48,690 nucleotides of DNA from Planctomycetaceae bacterium (GCA_020426505.1 JAGQPX010000159.1:1-48690); one strand, 5' to 3'. Shown: positions 9,371 to 19,041, counted from the first letter of the stretch. Notes: generated by a model from the letters alone, not told the origin. Numbers and translations: made by a program.

Positions 9371-10509
9371 GTGGCTCCTCCCGTCGCACTGGCACTTCCA
9401 TCGCCACGTATGGCAGCGACTTCTTCGGTCAAATCAATGCCGACCGGACACCATGTGATGCACCGCCCACAACCGACGCATCCACTTGTGTCAAACTGGT
9501 CATGCCACGACGCCAGTTTGTGAGTCAACCATTGCCGATAGCGATGCGAAATCCTGTCGCGCGTCGTTCCGTGACTCATGTACGAAAAACTCAGATTGAA
9601 ACACGAGTCCCAATGCCGTTGTCGTTCAACCGTCTCGCCTGACAGATCGGCCACCTCTTCGACGGAGCTGCAGAAACAGGTGGGGCAGACCATCGTGCAG
9701 TTCGTACACCCGAGACAACGGTCGCCAATCTCCTCCCAACGCGTGTGAGAGAGATTCGTCAGTAACACATCCCGGATTCCCTCCGTGTCGAGATGTCTCG
9801 TCTGCTGGTCGACGGCCTGCTGGCGAACAGAGTCGGCCTTCGTTATTTGCGCAGACGTGAGATCCTGAGTGGCGAGTCCGGCAACGAGCGACTCCCCTTC
9901 CTTGCTTCCTGACTCGATGACAAAGCCGTCCTCCAATTCGGTGAGTGCCAAGTCATAGCCAGAGGTGCATCTGGGGCCTGTGTTCATCGACGAACAGAAG
10001 CACGTCGGAGCTGCCTGCGTGCAGTTCACGGCGATGATGAAAGCATTCCTGCGTCGTGCTGCATAGACGGGATCGACGTACGTCCCTTCCGTGAAGACTC
10101 GATCCTGGATGCCGATGGCGGCCAGTTCACACGCCCGGACTCCGAGGAATGCGAACCGGGTTGAATCCGGTTCGGGTGTCCGCGCTTGCCACCCTGCCTC
10201 CGTCTTCTCCGCAGAGGCAACCGTTGTCAGTGGTGGGAACAGATATTTCTTCCAGGAATGTGGTCCAACAACAAAGCCAAAGCAGGCGTCATCACCACGC
10301 TTCTGCAAGCGGTACTTGCCCGGTTCCTGCCGATCGGTCCATCCTCGTGGAAGTTCGTCGACGGAGGCGATCTCATTGTAGACGATGGCTTCCTGGTCAA
10401 TCGTTGGTCCGACGACCGTGAATCCATCGTTGCGCAGCAGGTCAATCAGCGACTGAATTTCGCTCTTGGGGAGGAACATCTCCTTGCCGGATAGTTGCTG
10501 ATTGATCAT
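9367..10509 (-). CDS. hydB: Hydrogenase iron-sulfur (beta) subunit
   Basis: This Fe-S electron-transfer subunit is typical of group 3b enzymes (sulfhydrogenase beta). The 380-residue protein has two [4Fe-4S] motifs, C265/C268/C271/C275 in CLGCTNCTMVCP and C344/C347/C350/C354 in CVGCGRCITWCP, plus extra cysteines in APTCFCSS and PTCFCSS. The N-terminal two thirds match the family's GVRACELAAIGIQD-containing region. The first ATG is used. A second in-frame ATG 10 codons in has AAGGAG directly against it with no spacing and is less likely. A 67-base gap separates it from the upstream regulator-like gene. Confidence 0.93.
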   Translation of the reverse strand: MINQQLSGKEMFLPKSEIQSLIDLLRNDGFTVVGPTIDQEAIVYNEIASVDELPRGWTDRQEPGKYRLQKRGDDACFGFVVGPHSWKKYLFPPLTTVASAEKTEAGWQARTPEPDSTRFAFLGVRACELAAIGIQDRVFTEGTYVDPVYAARRRNAFIIAVNCTQAAPTCFCSSMNTGPRCTSGYDLALTELEDGFVIESGSKEGESLVAGLATQDLTSAQITKADSVRQQAVDQQTRHLDTEGIRDVLLTNLSHTRWEEIGDRCLGCTNCTMVCPTCFCSSVEEVADLSGETVERQRHWDSCFNLSFSYMSHGTTRDRISHRYRQWLTHKLASWHDQFDTSGCVGCGRCITWCPVGIDLTEEVAAIRGDGSASATGGAT

Positions 10510-10576
10510 CCGATGTTGCTTTCAAGCCTCGATATCTTGGTCTTCCTCAACAGGATGCGATTCGACTTTGACTGAT

Positions 10577-11044
10577 TCAATGCGATCCCTCATAGAAGAG
10601 ATCGAGTAACTGAAGACGCGAGGCCACAAGTCGATGAGAGATGGCCTTGGCCAGTTCTCTCATCAAGGGATAACCCACATCGTGGTTCGTCTGGCAGAGT
10701 TGAAGGAGTGCGTCGTCGGGAAACGCGATCACTTCCGTTTCCTCCAAGGCAACACCGGTGGCCGTCGCTCCCTGATTGCCGACAAGGGCCGACCAGGCCA
10801 GAACATCACCGGGCCCAAGTGTCATCACCCGTACCTGACCACGACCGGGGACAAACATATCCAGCCCCACATGGCCGCTGGCGATCAGGAACAACTCACT
10901 GCAACTTTCACCTTCCCGGCAGAGAAATTGCCCTGATGCAATTGTTCGTTGACTGGCAATCCCTGCGAGAGCCTGACGTACCTCTTCAGGCAACGTTGAA
11001 GTGAACTGCAAGTCGCCGATCTGGTCCGTCAGGTCGATTAGCAT
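10577..11044 (-). CDS. Single-domain cyclic-nucleotide-binding-fold (Crp-like) protein
   Basis: The 155-residue product is essentially one cNMP-binding beta-barrel (about residues 15-125) plus the following helix, with no helix-turn-helix domain after it. The phosphate-binding cassette region reads GPGDVLAWSALVGNQGATAT at 78-97. The Glu and Arg that hold the cyclic nucleotide in CRP are not at their usual places, so cAMP binding is doubtful. The start is chosen at an ATG with GGAG six bases upstream. The frame is open for 65 more codons upstream, which looks like non-coding extension. It heads the hydrogenase gene run, so a sensing or partner role is inferred. Confidence 0.75.
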   Translation of the reverse strand: MLIDLTDQIGDLQFTSTLPEEVRQALAGIASQRTIASGQFLCREGESCSELFLIASGHVGLDMFVPGRGQVRVMTLGPGDVLAWSALVGNQGATATGVALEETEVIAFPDDALLQLCQTNHDVGYPLMRELAKAISHRLVASRLQLLDLFYEGSH

Positions 11045-11654
11045 GGGCGTCTCCGTGATGTCGGCCTCTGTCTGGACGAGATGCGGGAAATCGGCATCGC
11101 GCGAACCGAAGGCGTCCACCTCGGGCGATGACGAATGCAACATCGTGCGTTGCCGCTCATTGCAGAACTCCAGATCGGATACTTCGGGTGAGCAACAATC
11201 AGGCCATTCTTGGGACGCCTTCCGACAATTAGACAGCAAGAATGACGGATTTGGAAATCCGTCCTCCGAAAAACTGCCACCCTCTTCGAGTGATGAGCAG
11301 ACGAAGTGACAGCTTGCGACAAGTCGGGATGCATGCGAGCGTCACAGTCATCACGACGGAGCGTAATGACGACTTTCGTGGCGTCGCTACCTCGGACATC
11401 CTCTTGCCGTCAGGGCTGTGCGGGACTGCACATTGCTGCTGTGCATGTGCGAATTCGCTCGCAAGTGTTCATGTCTGTCACAACGTTTGTACCTTGATCT
11501 ACTTTCAACTCACGAGAATCCTAAGCAACGATCTTCATGGCACGTCATTCGCCATTCAACCGCGACGAATGTGAAAAAGTCCGTCCAGTGCCTCGTTGAC
11601 GCAAATACGGACTCGGCCACGCTGACGATTGACCTCTGGAGAGTGAGCCCCCCG
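11045..11654. other. Divergent intergenic region between hydrogenase and nifJ blocks
   Basis: About 610 bases separate the two divergent gene blocks, so both promoters probably lie here. Reading frames continue upstream of both chosen starts (to 11239 on the minus strand and 11418 on the plus), but their translations resemble no family. An imperfect TTGA-N7-TCAA dyad occurs near 11497, with one base too many for an FNR site. I cannot assign promoters. Confidence 0.4.
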
Positions 11655-14600
11655 ATGGCACAGACGCCCATCACGGTTGACGGCAACGAAGCGGCAACAC
11701 GAATTGCGTATCAGTGCAGCGAGGTCGCAGCCATCTATCCGATCACGCCCGCCTCTCCAATGGGTGAGTTGGTCGATGCCTGGTCAAACGCAGGGCGCAA
11801 GAACATGTTCGGGACGGTCCCTCGCGTCATCGAGATGCAGAGCGAGGGAGGGGCGGCCGGCGCTGTTCACGGATCGCTCCTGGCAGGAGCTTTGACGACG
11901 ACGTTCACTGCGTCGCAAGGTCTGCTGCTGATGATCCCGAACATGTTCAAGATCGCCGGCGAGTTGACGCCGACGGTCTTTCATGTCGCTGCCCGTTCGA
12001 TCGCCACACATGCGTTGTCAATTTTTGGTGATCACAGCGATGTGATGTCAGCCCGAATGACCGGTTGGGCCATGCTGGCATCGTCATCGGTGCAGGAAGC
12101 ACATGACCTCGCGTTGATCGCTCATGCGGCGACGCTCAGATCACGTGTGCCGTATCTGCATTTTTTTGACGGGTTTCGCACATCTCATGAACTGAATTGC
12201 ATTCACGAGATTCCCAAGGACGTCATCTCGGCCATGATCGACCGGGAACTCATCAGGGCTCACCGGGAGCGAGCACTAAATCCGGATCGACCCGTGCTTC
12301 GCGGATCGGCGCAGAATCCGGATGTGTTTTTTCAGGCTCGCGAGGCGATCAACCCATTCTACGACGGCTGTCCGGACATTGTTCAAGAGACGATGAATCA
12401 GTTCGCCGAACTGACAGGGCGGCAATACAAGCTTTTCGAGTACGTCGGAGCCGAGGATGCCACGCGCGTTCTCATTCTGATGGGGTCCGGGGTTGGTGCG
12501 GTTGAAGAAGCGGTCGAACGTATGAATACGACCGGAGAGAAGGTCGGCGTTCTGAAGGTGCGGCTTTACCGACCGTTTTCGGTCGAGGCATTCGTTCAGG
12601 CTCTGCCAGTGACAACCGAACACATCGCCGTGCTCGATCGAACCAAGGAGCCGGGTTCTGTCGGCGAGCCGTTGTTTACCGATGTTGTGACTGCACTGGC
12701 CGAGCATTGGAACCAACATGCAGACGGTCGGCCAATGCCTCAAATCATTGGTGGCCGATATGGGCTCTCTTCAAAGGAATTCACGCCTGCGATGGTGTTG
12801 TCCATCTTTGAGGAGTTGAAGCAGGACGAGCCAAAGCGGCGGTTCACTGTCGGCATTAATGACGACGTCACGCATCTCAGTCTGGACTACAATCCCGAAG
12901 ACTGGCGAGAGCCGAAGGATGTCCGCCGTGCAGTCTTCTACGGACTGGGAAGTGACGGGACGGTTGGAGCGAACAAGAACTCGGTCAAGATCATCGGCGA
13001 GAACACGCCACTATTTGCACAGGGGTACTTCGTCTACGACTCGAAAAAGGCCGGCTCGGTCACCGTTTCTCATCTCCGGTTCAGCGAGCGGCCAATCGAG
13101 TCGAGTTATCTGATCGAGCAGGCTAACTTCGTCGCCTGCCATCAGTTTCAGTTTCTGGAATCACGGGATGTCCTGTCACTGGCTGCTCAGAATGCGACGT
13201 TCCTGCTCAACAGTCCGTACGGACCGGATGACGTCTGGGACAATCTTCCGGCAGAAGTGCAAACACAGATCATCGAGAAGACACTGAGACTGTTTGTCAT
13301 TGATGGTGACCGCGTCGCCCGGGAAGCTGGCATGGGTGGGCGTATCAACACGGTGATGCAAACCTGCTTTTTCGCATTGGCCGAGATCCTCCCGATTGAT
13401 GAGGCGACTGATGCCATCAAGCAGGCGATCCGCAAGACCTATGGAGCCCGAGGAGAAGCTGTCGTCCGTCGCAACGAGGATGCCGTTGACAGTGCTCTAG
13501 CTGCGCTGCATGAGGTGTCGATCCCATCGTCAGTGACATCCAAACTGCATCGTCGATCACTGATTCCGGAGCATGCTCCCGAGTTCGTTCAAAGAGTCAC
13601 CGGCCTGATGTTGGCAGGTATGGGTGACAAACTGCCGGTGAGTGCAATGCCGGTCGACGGCACATTTCCGACCGGGACTGCTCAGTTTGAGAAACGACGT
13701 ATCGCAGCGTCCATTCCCATCTGGGATCCTGACATCTGCATCCAGTGCGGACTCTGTGCCCTTGTTTGTCCGCATGCGGCCATCCGCTCTAAGGCATACC
13801 CCACTGAGTCGTTGAACGGCATCCCGGATGGATTCAAGTCGCTGATGTGGAACGGAAAAGAGCTTTCCGAGTTCAGCATGACGATTCAGGTGGCTCCTGA
13901 TGACTGCACCGGATGCAGCGTCTGTGTAGACGTCTGCCCGGCCCGCAGCAAGGAGGTCGCCCGTCACAAGGCGATCAACATGGAGCCGGTGCTTGAGCAT
14001 GCAGATCGCGAACGGGCAGCCTTCGATTATTTCCTCACACTGCCTGAGATTGATCGCACGAGCATTGAGCATGACAAGGTGAAGGGGTCGCAGCTTCTGC
14101 AACCCTTATTTGAGTACTCGGGTGCCTGTGCAGGGTGCGGGGAGACACCGTATCTCAAGCTGATGAGCCAGCTCGTCGGAGATCGGCTGCTGATCGCGAA
14201 CGCAACGGGGTGTTCGTCGATTTACGGCGGCAATCTGCCGACAACCCCATGGGCGACAAACGCCGAAGGACGCGGGCCTGCGTGGGTCAATTCGCTTTTC
14301 GAGGACAACGCCGAGTTCGGTCTGGGAATACGGCTGGCGTTGGATGAGCAGCAACGATTTGCTGAGGTACAACTTCAACGCTTCGCGAGCGAACTCGGCG
14401 ACGATCTCGTCAGAAAGACCGTCGAAGCAATTCAACAGTCTGAAGCCGACATCATTCAACAGCGCGAACGGGTTCGGCAGATCAGGCAGCGGATGCAAGG
14501 GATCGACGCCGCCGATGCCCGGCTACTGGTGAGCACGTTGGATGCGCTCGTTCGTCGCAGCGTCTGGATCGTCGGCGGGGACGGCTGGGCCTATGACATC

Positions 14601-15236
14601 GGCTTTGGCGGACTTGACCATGTGCTCGCCTCCGGAGAGGACGTCAACATTCTCGTGCTGGATACACAAGTCTATTCCAACACAGGGGGACAGGCGTCAA
14701 AGGCCACTCCTCTGGGGGCCATCGCGAAGTTCGCCGCAGGTGGCAAGCCCAGCCGACGCAAGGATCTCGGAATGCTGGCGGTCGATTACGGCAGCGTCTA
14801 CGTCGCACAGATTGCGATGGGGTCACAGCCATTACAGACCCTCAAGGCATTCCATGAGGCGGAGTCATATCCGGGAACATCGTTGATCATCGCCTACTCT
14901 CCCTGCATCGCGCATGGCATCGACATGTCTCAGACGATGAGTCACCAGAAGGACGTCACCGGCAGCGGGTTCTGGCCCCTGTTCCGGTATGATCCTCGCA
15001 ATGCACGAGACGGAGAACACCCTTTCCGTCTCGACAGTCGGAAACCGAAACTGTCCTTCCGAGACTTTGCCATGAAGGAGGCCCGCTTTGCCACTCTGGC
15101 CCGCATCAACCCTGAGCATGCCGAGAGGTTGTTCACCCTAGCTCAACAGGAGATCGACGACCGCTGGCATTTCTATGAACAGATGGCCGGAATCGAAAGA
15201 GACTTCACCTCGGATGAACCGGAGGAGGTAACCTGA
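11655..15236 (+). CDS. nifJ: Pyruvate:ferredoxin (flavodoxin) oxidoreductase, single-chain
   Basis: NifJ oxidatively decarboxylates pyruvate to acetyl-CoA and reduces ferredoxin, or runs in reverse. The 1193-residue chain has the standard order. An N-terminal domain I begins ITVDGNEAATRIAY with YPITPASPMGE. Central 2[4Fe-4S] motifs lie at C695/C698/C701/C705 and C751/C754/C757/C761. The proximal-cluster pair is C825/C828 in CAGCGE, with ATGCSSIYGGN after it. The TPP domain has GDGWAYDIGFGG from 975 and TQVYSNTGGQ near 1003. The chosen ATG, after GGAGAG, gives normal family length; an extension of 79 codons upstream is rejected. The stop overlaps the next start as TGATG. Confidence 0.97.
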   Translation: MAQTPITVDGNEAATRIAYQCSEVAAIYPITPASPMGELVDAWSNAGRKNMFGTVPRVIEMQSEGGAAGAVHGSLLAGALTTTFTASQGLLLMIPNMFKIAGELTPTVFHVAARSIATHALSIFGDHSDVMSARMTGWAMLASSSVQEAHDLALIAHAATLRSRVPYLHFFDGFRTSHELNCIHEIPKDVISAMIDRELIRAHRERALNPDRPVLRGSAQNPDVFFQAREAINPFYDGCPDIVQETMNQFAELTGRQYKLFEYVGAEDATRVLILMGSGVGAVEEAVERMNTTGEKVGVLKVRLYRPFSVEAFVQALPVTTEHIAVLDRTKEPGSVGEPLFTDVVTALAEHWNQHADGRPMPQIIGGRYGLSSKEFTPAMVLSIFEELKQDEPKRRFTVGINDDVTHLSLDYNPEDWREPKDVRRAVFYGLGSDGTVGANKNSVKIIGENTPLFAQGYFVYDSKKAGSVTVSHLRFSERPIESSYLIEQANFVACHQFQFLESRDVLSLAAQNATFLLNSPYGPDDVWDNLPAEVQTQIIEKTLRLFVIDGDRVAREAGMGGRINTVMQTCFFALAEILPIDEATDAIKQAIRKTYGARGEAVVRRNEDAVDSALAALHEVSIPSSVTSKLHRRSLIPEHAPEFVQRVTGLMLAGMGDKLPVSAMPVDGTFPTGTAQFEKRRIAASIPIWDPDICIQCGLCALVCPHAAIRSKAYPTESLNGIPDGFKSLMWNGKELSEFSMTIQVAPDDCTGCSVCVDVCPARSKEVARHKAINMEPVLEHADRERAAFDYFLTLPEIDRTSIEHDKVKGSQLLQPLFEYSGACAGCGETPYLKLMSQLVGDRLLIANATGCSSIYGGNLPTTPWATNAEGRGPAWVNSLFEDNAEFGLGIRLALDEQQRFAEVQLQRFASELGDDLVRKTVEAIQQSEADIIQQRERVRQIRQRMQGIDAADARLLVSTLDALVRRSVWIVGGDGWAYDIGFGGLDHVLASGEDVNILVLDTQVYSNTGGQASKATPLGAIAKFAAGGKPSRRKDLGMLAVDYGSVYVAQIAMGSQPLQTLKAFHEAESYPGTSLIIAYSPCIAHGIDMSQTMSHQKDVTGSGFWPLFRYDPRNARDGEHPFRLDSRKPKLSFRDFAMKEARFATLARINPEHAERLFTLAQQEIDDRWHFYEQMAGIERDFTSDEPEEVT

Positions 15237-16243
15237 TGACCGTTGATCTCACCTGCGACTATCTGGGAATGACGCTGTCGTCGCCGATCGTTGCGGCCGC
15301 CTGTCCATTGACCGGCGATCTTGATGTCCTCAAACGATTGGAAGCCTCCGGTGCGGGAGCCGCTGTGCTCCCCTCACTGTTCGAGGAGCAGATCGAATTC
15401 GAGGAGTGGAGTTTCGGCGGACTCGTCGACTTCGGAGCCAACTCGTATGCAGAAGCAACGTCCTACTTCCCGGAGATGGACACCTATAACGCCGGTCCGG
15501 ACGAGTATCTGGAGTCGATCACGCAGGCACGTGCGGCTGTCTCGATGCCGGTCATCGCCAGTCTCAACGGTGTCACTCCCGGCGGCTGGACCCGGTATGC
15601 CAAGCTGATGGAAGAGGCCGGCGCCTCTGCCCTCGAACTCAACATGTACAACCTCGTCACCGACGCGAAGCTGACAGCCGCCGATGTCGAGGAGCGTTAT
15701 CTCGAACTGGTCTCATCGATCTGCGAGACGATCGAGATCCCGTTGGCGGTGAAGATCGGCCCGTTCTTCAGTTCGCTCCCCAACTTTGCCAAACGACTGG
15801 TCGAGGCTGGCGCGGATGGACTTGTGCTGTTCAACCGGTTCTTTCAGCCGGACCTGGACGTGGAGAAGATGGAGATCAACCCACAGTTGGAACTGAGCCG
15901 TCGTGCGGAGGTCAGGCTTCCCATGAGATGGATCGCCATCCTCGACCCGCAAATTGAAGCGTCACTCGCTGCAAACTCTGGCGTGCACACAGCCCTCGAC
16001 ATTTTCAAAATGCTCCTCGTCGGAGCTGACATCGCGATGATCGCAGCGGTGATCATCAGGCACGGTCCCGAACATGTCGCCAAGCTGCTCGCGGACCTCC
16101 AGGATCTGCTGGCGGAGCATGGATACACATCGGTGAAGCAGTTTCGTGGAAGCTTCAACCATCGCAACACTCCCAACCCGTCCGCCTTCGAACGGAACAA
16201 CTACATGAAGGCCCTGACGACTTACGTCACGCACCTTCCCTGA
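15236..16243 (+). CDS. Dihydroorotate dehydrogenase-like protein
   Basis: The 335-residue protein is an FMN-type TIM barrel related to PyrD and is often annotated as dihydroorotate dehydrogenase-like. Barrel segments such as MPVIASLNGVTPGGW (about 104-118) and IPLAVKIGPFFSS are clear. Where true PyrD enzymes have the catalytic Asn-x-Ser/Cys-Cys-Pro-Asn loop, this protein reads ELNMYNL (134-140), so the catalytic cysteine or serine is absent and pyrimidine synthesis is unlikely. GGAGG stands just before its ATG and it is coupled to nifJ (TGATG). The downstream FAD/[2Fe-2S] protein could be its PyrK-like partner. The true substrate is unknown. Confidence 0.85.
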   Translation: MTVDLTCDYLGMTLSSPIVAAACPLTGDLDVLKRLEASGAGAAVLPSLFEEQIEFEEWSFGGLVDFGANSYAEATSYFPEMDTYNAGPDEYLESITQARAAVSMPVIASLNGVTPGGWTRYAKLMEEAGASALELNMYNLVTDAKLTAADVEERYLELVSSICETIEIPLAVKIGPFFSSLPNFAKRLVEAGADGLVLFNRFFQPDLDVEKMEINPQLELSRRAEVRLPMRWIAILDPQIEASLAANSGVHTALDIFKMLLVGADIAMIAAVIIRHGPEHVAKLLADLQDLLAEHGYTSVKQFRGSFNHRNTPNPSAFERNNYMKALTTYVTHLP

Positions 16244-16273
16244 CGAAGCGTGCACGCGTAGCGAGGTCCTTTC

Positions 16274-17173
16274 ATGTTCCCCATCAAAGAAGCGACGTTC
16301 CTGGCACCCGACGTCAAACTGCTCCGCATTGAAGCTCCCCGCATCGCTCTTCGTCGCAAGGCGGGGCAGTTCGTGATCGTTCGAGTGCATGAACACGGCG
16401 AACGAATCCCGCTGACGATCGCTGACTCGGACGTCGACGAGGGGACGATCACGATCATCGTCCAAGGCATCGGCAAGACAACCAAACTGATCAACATGCT
16501 CGAAGCGGGCGACGCGCTGCAGGATGTCGTCGGTCCATTGGGCGAACCATCGGACATCGAGAAGTTCGGCACGGTCGTCGTCATCGGTGGAGGTGTCGGT
16601 ACCGCCATCGCCTATCCCACAGCGGTCGCCATGAAACAGGCCGGCAATCGGGTCATCAGCATTATCGGCGCGAGAACAGCTGACCTCATCATCCTCGAAG
16701 AGCAGATGCGAGCTACGAGCGACGAACTGTTCGTGATGACGGACGACGGCAGCGCGGGGACTCAAGGCTTCGTCACGCAGAAACTTCAGGAACTTCTCGC
16801 GATTGGCGAGCAAATCGACCGCGTGCTTGCCATCGGTCCGATCCCCATGATGTCAGCCGTCTCTGAAGTGACTCGCTCGCGCAGGATCAAGACCATCGTA
16901 AGCCTGAACCCTATCATGGTCGACGGCACGGGCATGTGTGGCGGTTGCCGTGTGACCGTGGGCGGGCAAAGCCGCTTTGCCTGCGTCGACGGACCCGAGT
17001 TCGACGCACACGACGTCGACTTCAAAATCCTCTCTCAAAGAAACACCCTGTATCGATCGCAGGAAAAAGCGGCGTTGGAGTCTCTCGAAGCAGACCCCAG
17101 CGAGGATCTTGCAGAGATCCGTCATTGCCGGTTGGAACAACAACATCCCGAAGTCGGCCCACGGGCCAAGTGA
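16274..17173 (+). CDS. NfnA/SudB/PyrK-like FAD and [2Fe-2S] oxidoreductase subunit
   Basis: The 299-residue protein belongs to the sulfide/dihydroorotate-dehydrogenase-like FAD/NAD-binding family. It has an FAD barrel (GQFVIVRVHEHGERIPLTIA, 31-50), a nucleotide-binding motif VVVIGGGVGTAIAYP (101-115), and C222, C225 and C237 in a [2Fe-2S] site (GTGMCGGCRV ... FACVDGPEFD). The acidic residues around the site fit the NfnA subgroup. GAGG precedes the ATG. The NfnB-like gene follows after 10 bases, so an NfnAB-type transhydrogenase is the leading reading. SudB, or a partner of the upstream DHOD-like protein, is an alternative. Confidence 0.88.
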   Translation: MFPIKEATFLAPDVKLLRIEAPRIALRRKAGQFVIVRVHEHGERIPLTIADSDVDEGTITIIVQGIGKTTKLINMLEAGDALQDVVGPLGEPSDIEKFGTVVVIGGGVGTAIAYPTAVAMKQAGNRVISIIGARTADLIILEEQMRATSDELFVMTDDGSAGTQGFVTQKLQELLAIGEQIDRVLAIGPIPMMSAVSEVTRSRRIKTIVSLNPIMVDGTGMCGGCRVTVGGQSRFACVDGPEFDAHDVDFKILSQRNTLYRSQEKAALESLEADPSEDLAEIRHCRLEQQHPEVGPRAK

Positions 17174-17183
17174 GGAGTCCGCG

Positions 17184-18614
17184 ATGGCCGAACATCTGCC
17201 TCCCAAGGAACGCACGAAGATTCCCCGGCAAACGATGCCGGAGCAGGACCCACTCAAACGCGCTCACAACTTCGAGGAAGTCAATCGCGGCTTGGAGATT
17301 CTCGTTGCTGAAAAAGAGGCACAACGGTGTCTCGCCTGCAACGATCCGAAGTGCGTCCATGGCTGCCCTGTCGGCGTTAAGATTCGTGAGTTCGTCGATC
17401 TCGTGGTCGAAGGCGAGTACCTCAAGGCAGCGGCGAAGATCCGCGAGGACAACGTGCTGCCTGCCGTCACCGGACGTGTCTGCCCGCAGGAGAATCAGTG
17501 CGAAGGGTCCTGCATCCTCGGCAAACGCTTCAGCCCATTAGCCATCGGACACCTCGAACGCTTTGTCGCTGACTACGAACAGGCGACCGGACAGGTCGGC
17601 CTGCCCGACCCGGCTCCGCCAACCGGCAAGAAGGTCGCCGTCGTCGGCAGCGGTCCCGCCGGTTTGAGCTGTGCCGGAGACCTCGTGCTCCGTGGTCATG
17701 AGGTGATGGTCTTCGAAGCATTGCACGAGATCGGCGGCGTGCTGCTCTACGGCATCCCTGAATTTCGACTGCCCAAAGAGATCGTCCACAACGAAGTCGA
17801 AAACATGCGAAAGATGGGGGTCGAATTCCAGACCAACGTGGTCGTCGGCAAGACCGTGACGGTCGACGAACTGTTCAACGAGGAAGGTTACGATGCGCTG
17901 TTCATCGCAACGGGAGCTGGTCTGCCCAAGTTCATGAACCTGCCCGGTGAGCATTTCGGCGGCGTCTACTCGGCGAACGAGTTCCTGACCCGGGTCAACC
18001 TGATGAAGGCATACGATCCGGAGCATTACGACTCGCCGATCTACGACTGCCGCGACCGAAACGTCGCTGTCATTGGAGGCGGTAACACAGCCATGGACTC
18101 GGTCCGTTCCGCCCTCCGGCTCGGTGCGAAAAACGCTTACATCATTTATCGCCGCAGTGAAGAGGAAATGCCCGCCCGCCGTGAGGAAGTGCATCATGCC
18201 AAGGACGAAGGCGTGCAGTTCATGAACCTCCACAACCCTGTCGAGTTCCTGGGGAACGATGACGGGTATCTCACTCATGCGCGGCTGATCAAGATGGAAC
18301 TTGGCCCCGAGGACGAGTCCGGCCGCCGCAGGCCGATCCCCATCGAAGGCTCCGAATTCGACCTGCCGCTCGACGTCGCGATCATCGCCATCGGCACGGG
18401 GGCCAACCCGCTCGTTCAGTCGACGACCCCCGACATGAAAACCAACAAATGGGGCTACATCGTCGCGGACGAAGAGACGCTTCGCACATCCAAGCGAGGC
18501 GTCTTCGCAGGCGGCGACATCGTCAGCGGTTCCGCAACCGTCATCCTCGCCATGGGAGCCGGTCGCAAAGCAGCCCGCTCGATCCACGAATACCTGACCA
18601 CCGGCGACTGGTAA
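17184..18614 (+). CDS. NfnB/SudA/GltD-like NADPH-dependent flavoprotein
   Basis: The 476-residue protein is homologous to the small subunit of glutamate synthase and to NfnB/SudA. N-terminal [4Fe-4S] cysteines are C49, C52, C57, C61 and C100, C106, C110. An FAD motif GSGPAG lies at 155-160 and the NADPH motif GGGNTAMD near 297-304; the flavin end motif GVFAGGDIVSGSATV is near the C-terminus. The ATG with GAGGAG upstream is used, since the longer frame begins inside the preceding gene. With no large GOGAT subunit nearby and an NfnA-like partner directly upstream, a ferredoxin/NAD(P)H electron exchange role is more likely than glutamate synthesis. Confidence 0.9.
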   Translation: MAEHLPPKERTKIPRQTMPEQDPLKRAHNFEEVNRGLEILVAEKEAQRCLACNDPKCVHGCPVGVKIREFVDLVVEGEYLKAAAKIREDNVLPAVTGRVCPQENQCEGSCILGKRFSPLAIGHLERFVADYEQATGQVGLPDPAPPTGKKVAVVGSGPAGLSCAGDLVLRGHEVMVFEALHEIGGVLLYGIPEFRLPKEIVHNEVENMRKMGVEFQTNVVVGKTVTVDELFNEEGYDALFIATGAGLPKFMNLPGEHFGGVYSANEFLTRVNLMKAYDPEHYDSPIYDCRDRNVAVIGGGNTAMDSVRSALRLGAKNAYIIYRRSEEEMPARREEVHHAKDEGVQFMNLHNPVEFLGNDDGYLTHARLIKMELGPEDESGRRRPIPIEGSEFDLPLDVAIIAIGTGANPLVQSTTPDMKTNKWGYIVADEETLRTSKRGVFAGGDIVSGSATVILAMGAGRKAARSIHEYLTTGDW

Positions 18615-18998
<384 letters not shown>

Positions 18999-19041
18999 AG
19001 TCCTCAGGACACGATGATTGTCGTGGGGGTTCGCGGGAGTG

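Noticed and set aside
11493..11512. FNR/CRP-like dyad TTGA-N7-TCAA upstream of nifJ
   Set aside because: The spacing is one base longer than the FNR consensus and the inner bases do not match; a chance dyad is likely.
11418..11654. 79-codon N-terminal extension of NifJ
   Set aside because: The family starts at Met-Ala-Gln-Thr-Pro, a ribosome-binding site precedes that ATG, and the extension has no homology-like features.
15962..16813. 283-codon minus-strand frame opposite the DHOD-like and NfnA-like genes
   Set aside because: It is antisense to two recognised genes and is explained by their codon bias.
17538..18587. 349-codon minus-strand frame opposite the NfnB-like gene
   Set aside because: It lies fully antisense to a clear flavoprotein gene, has low-information acidic/His composition and no family resemblance.
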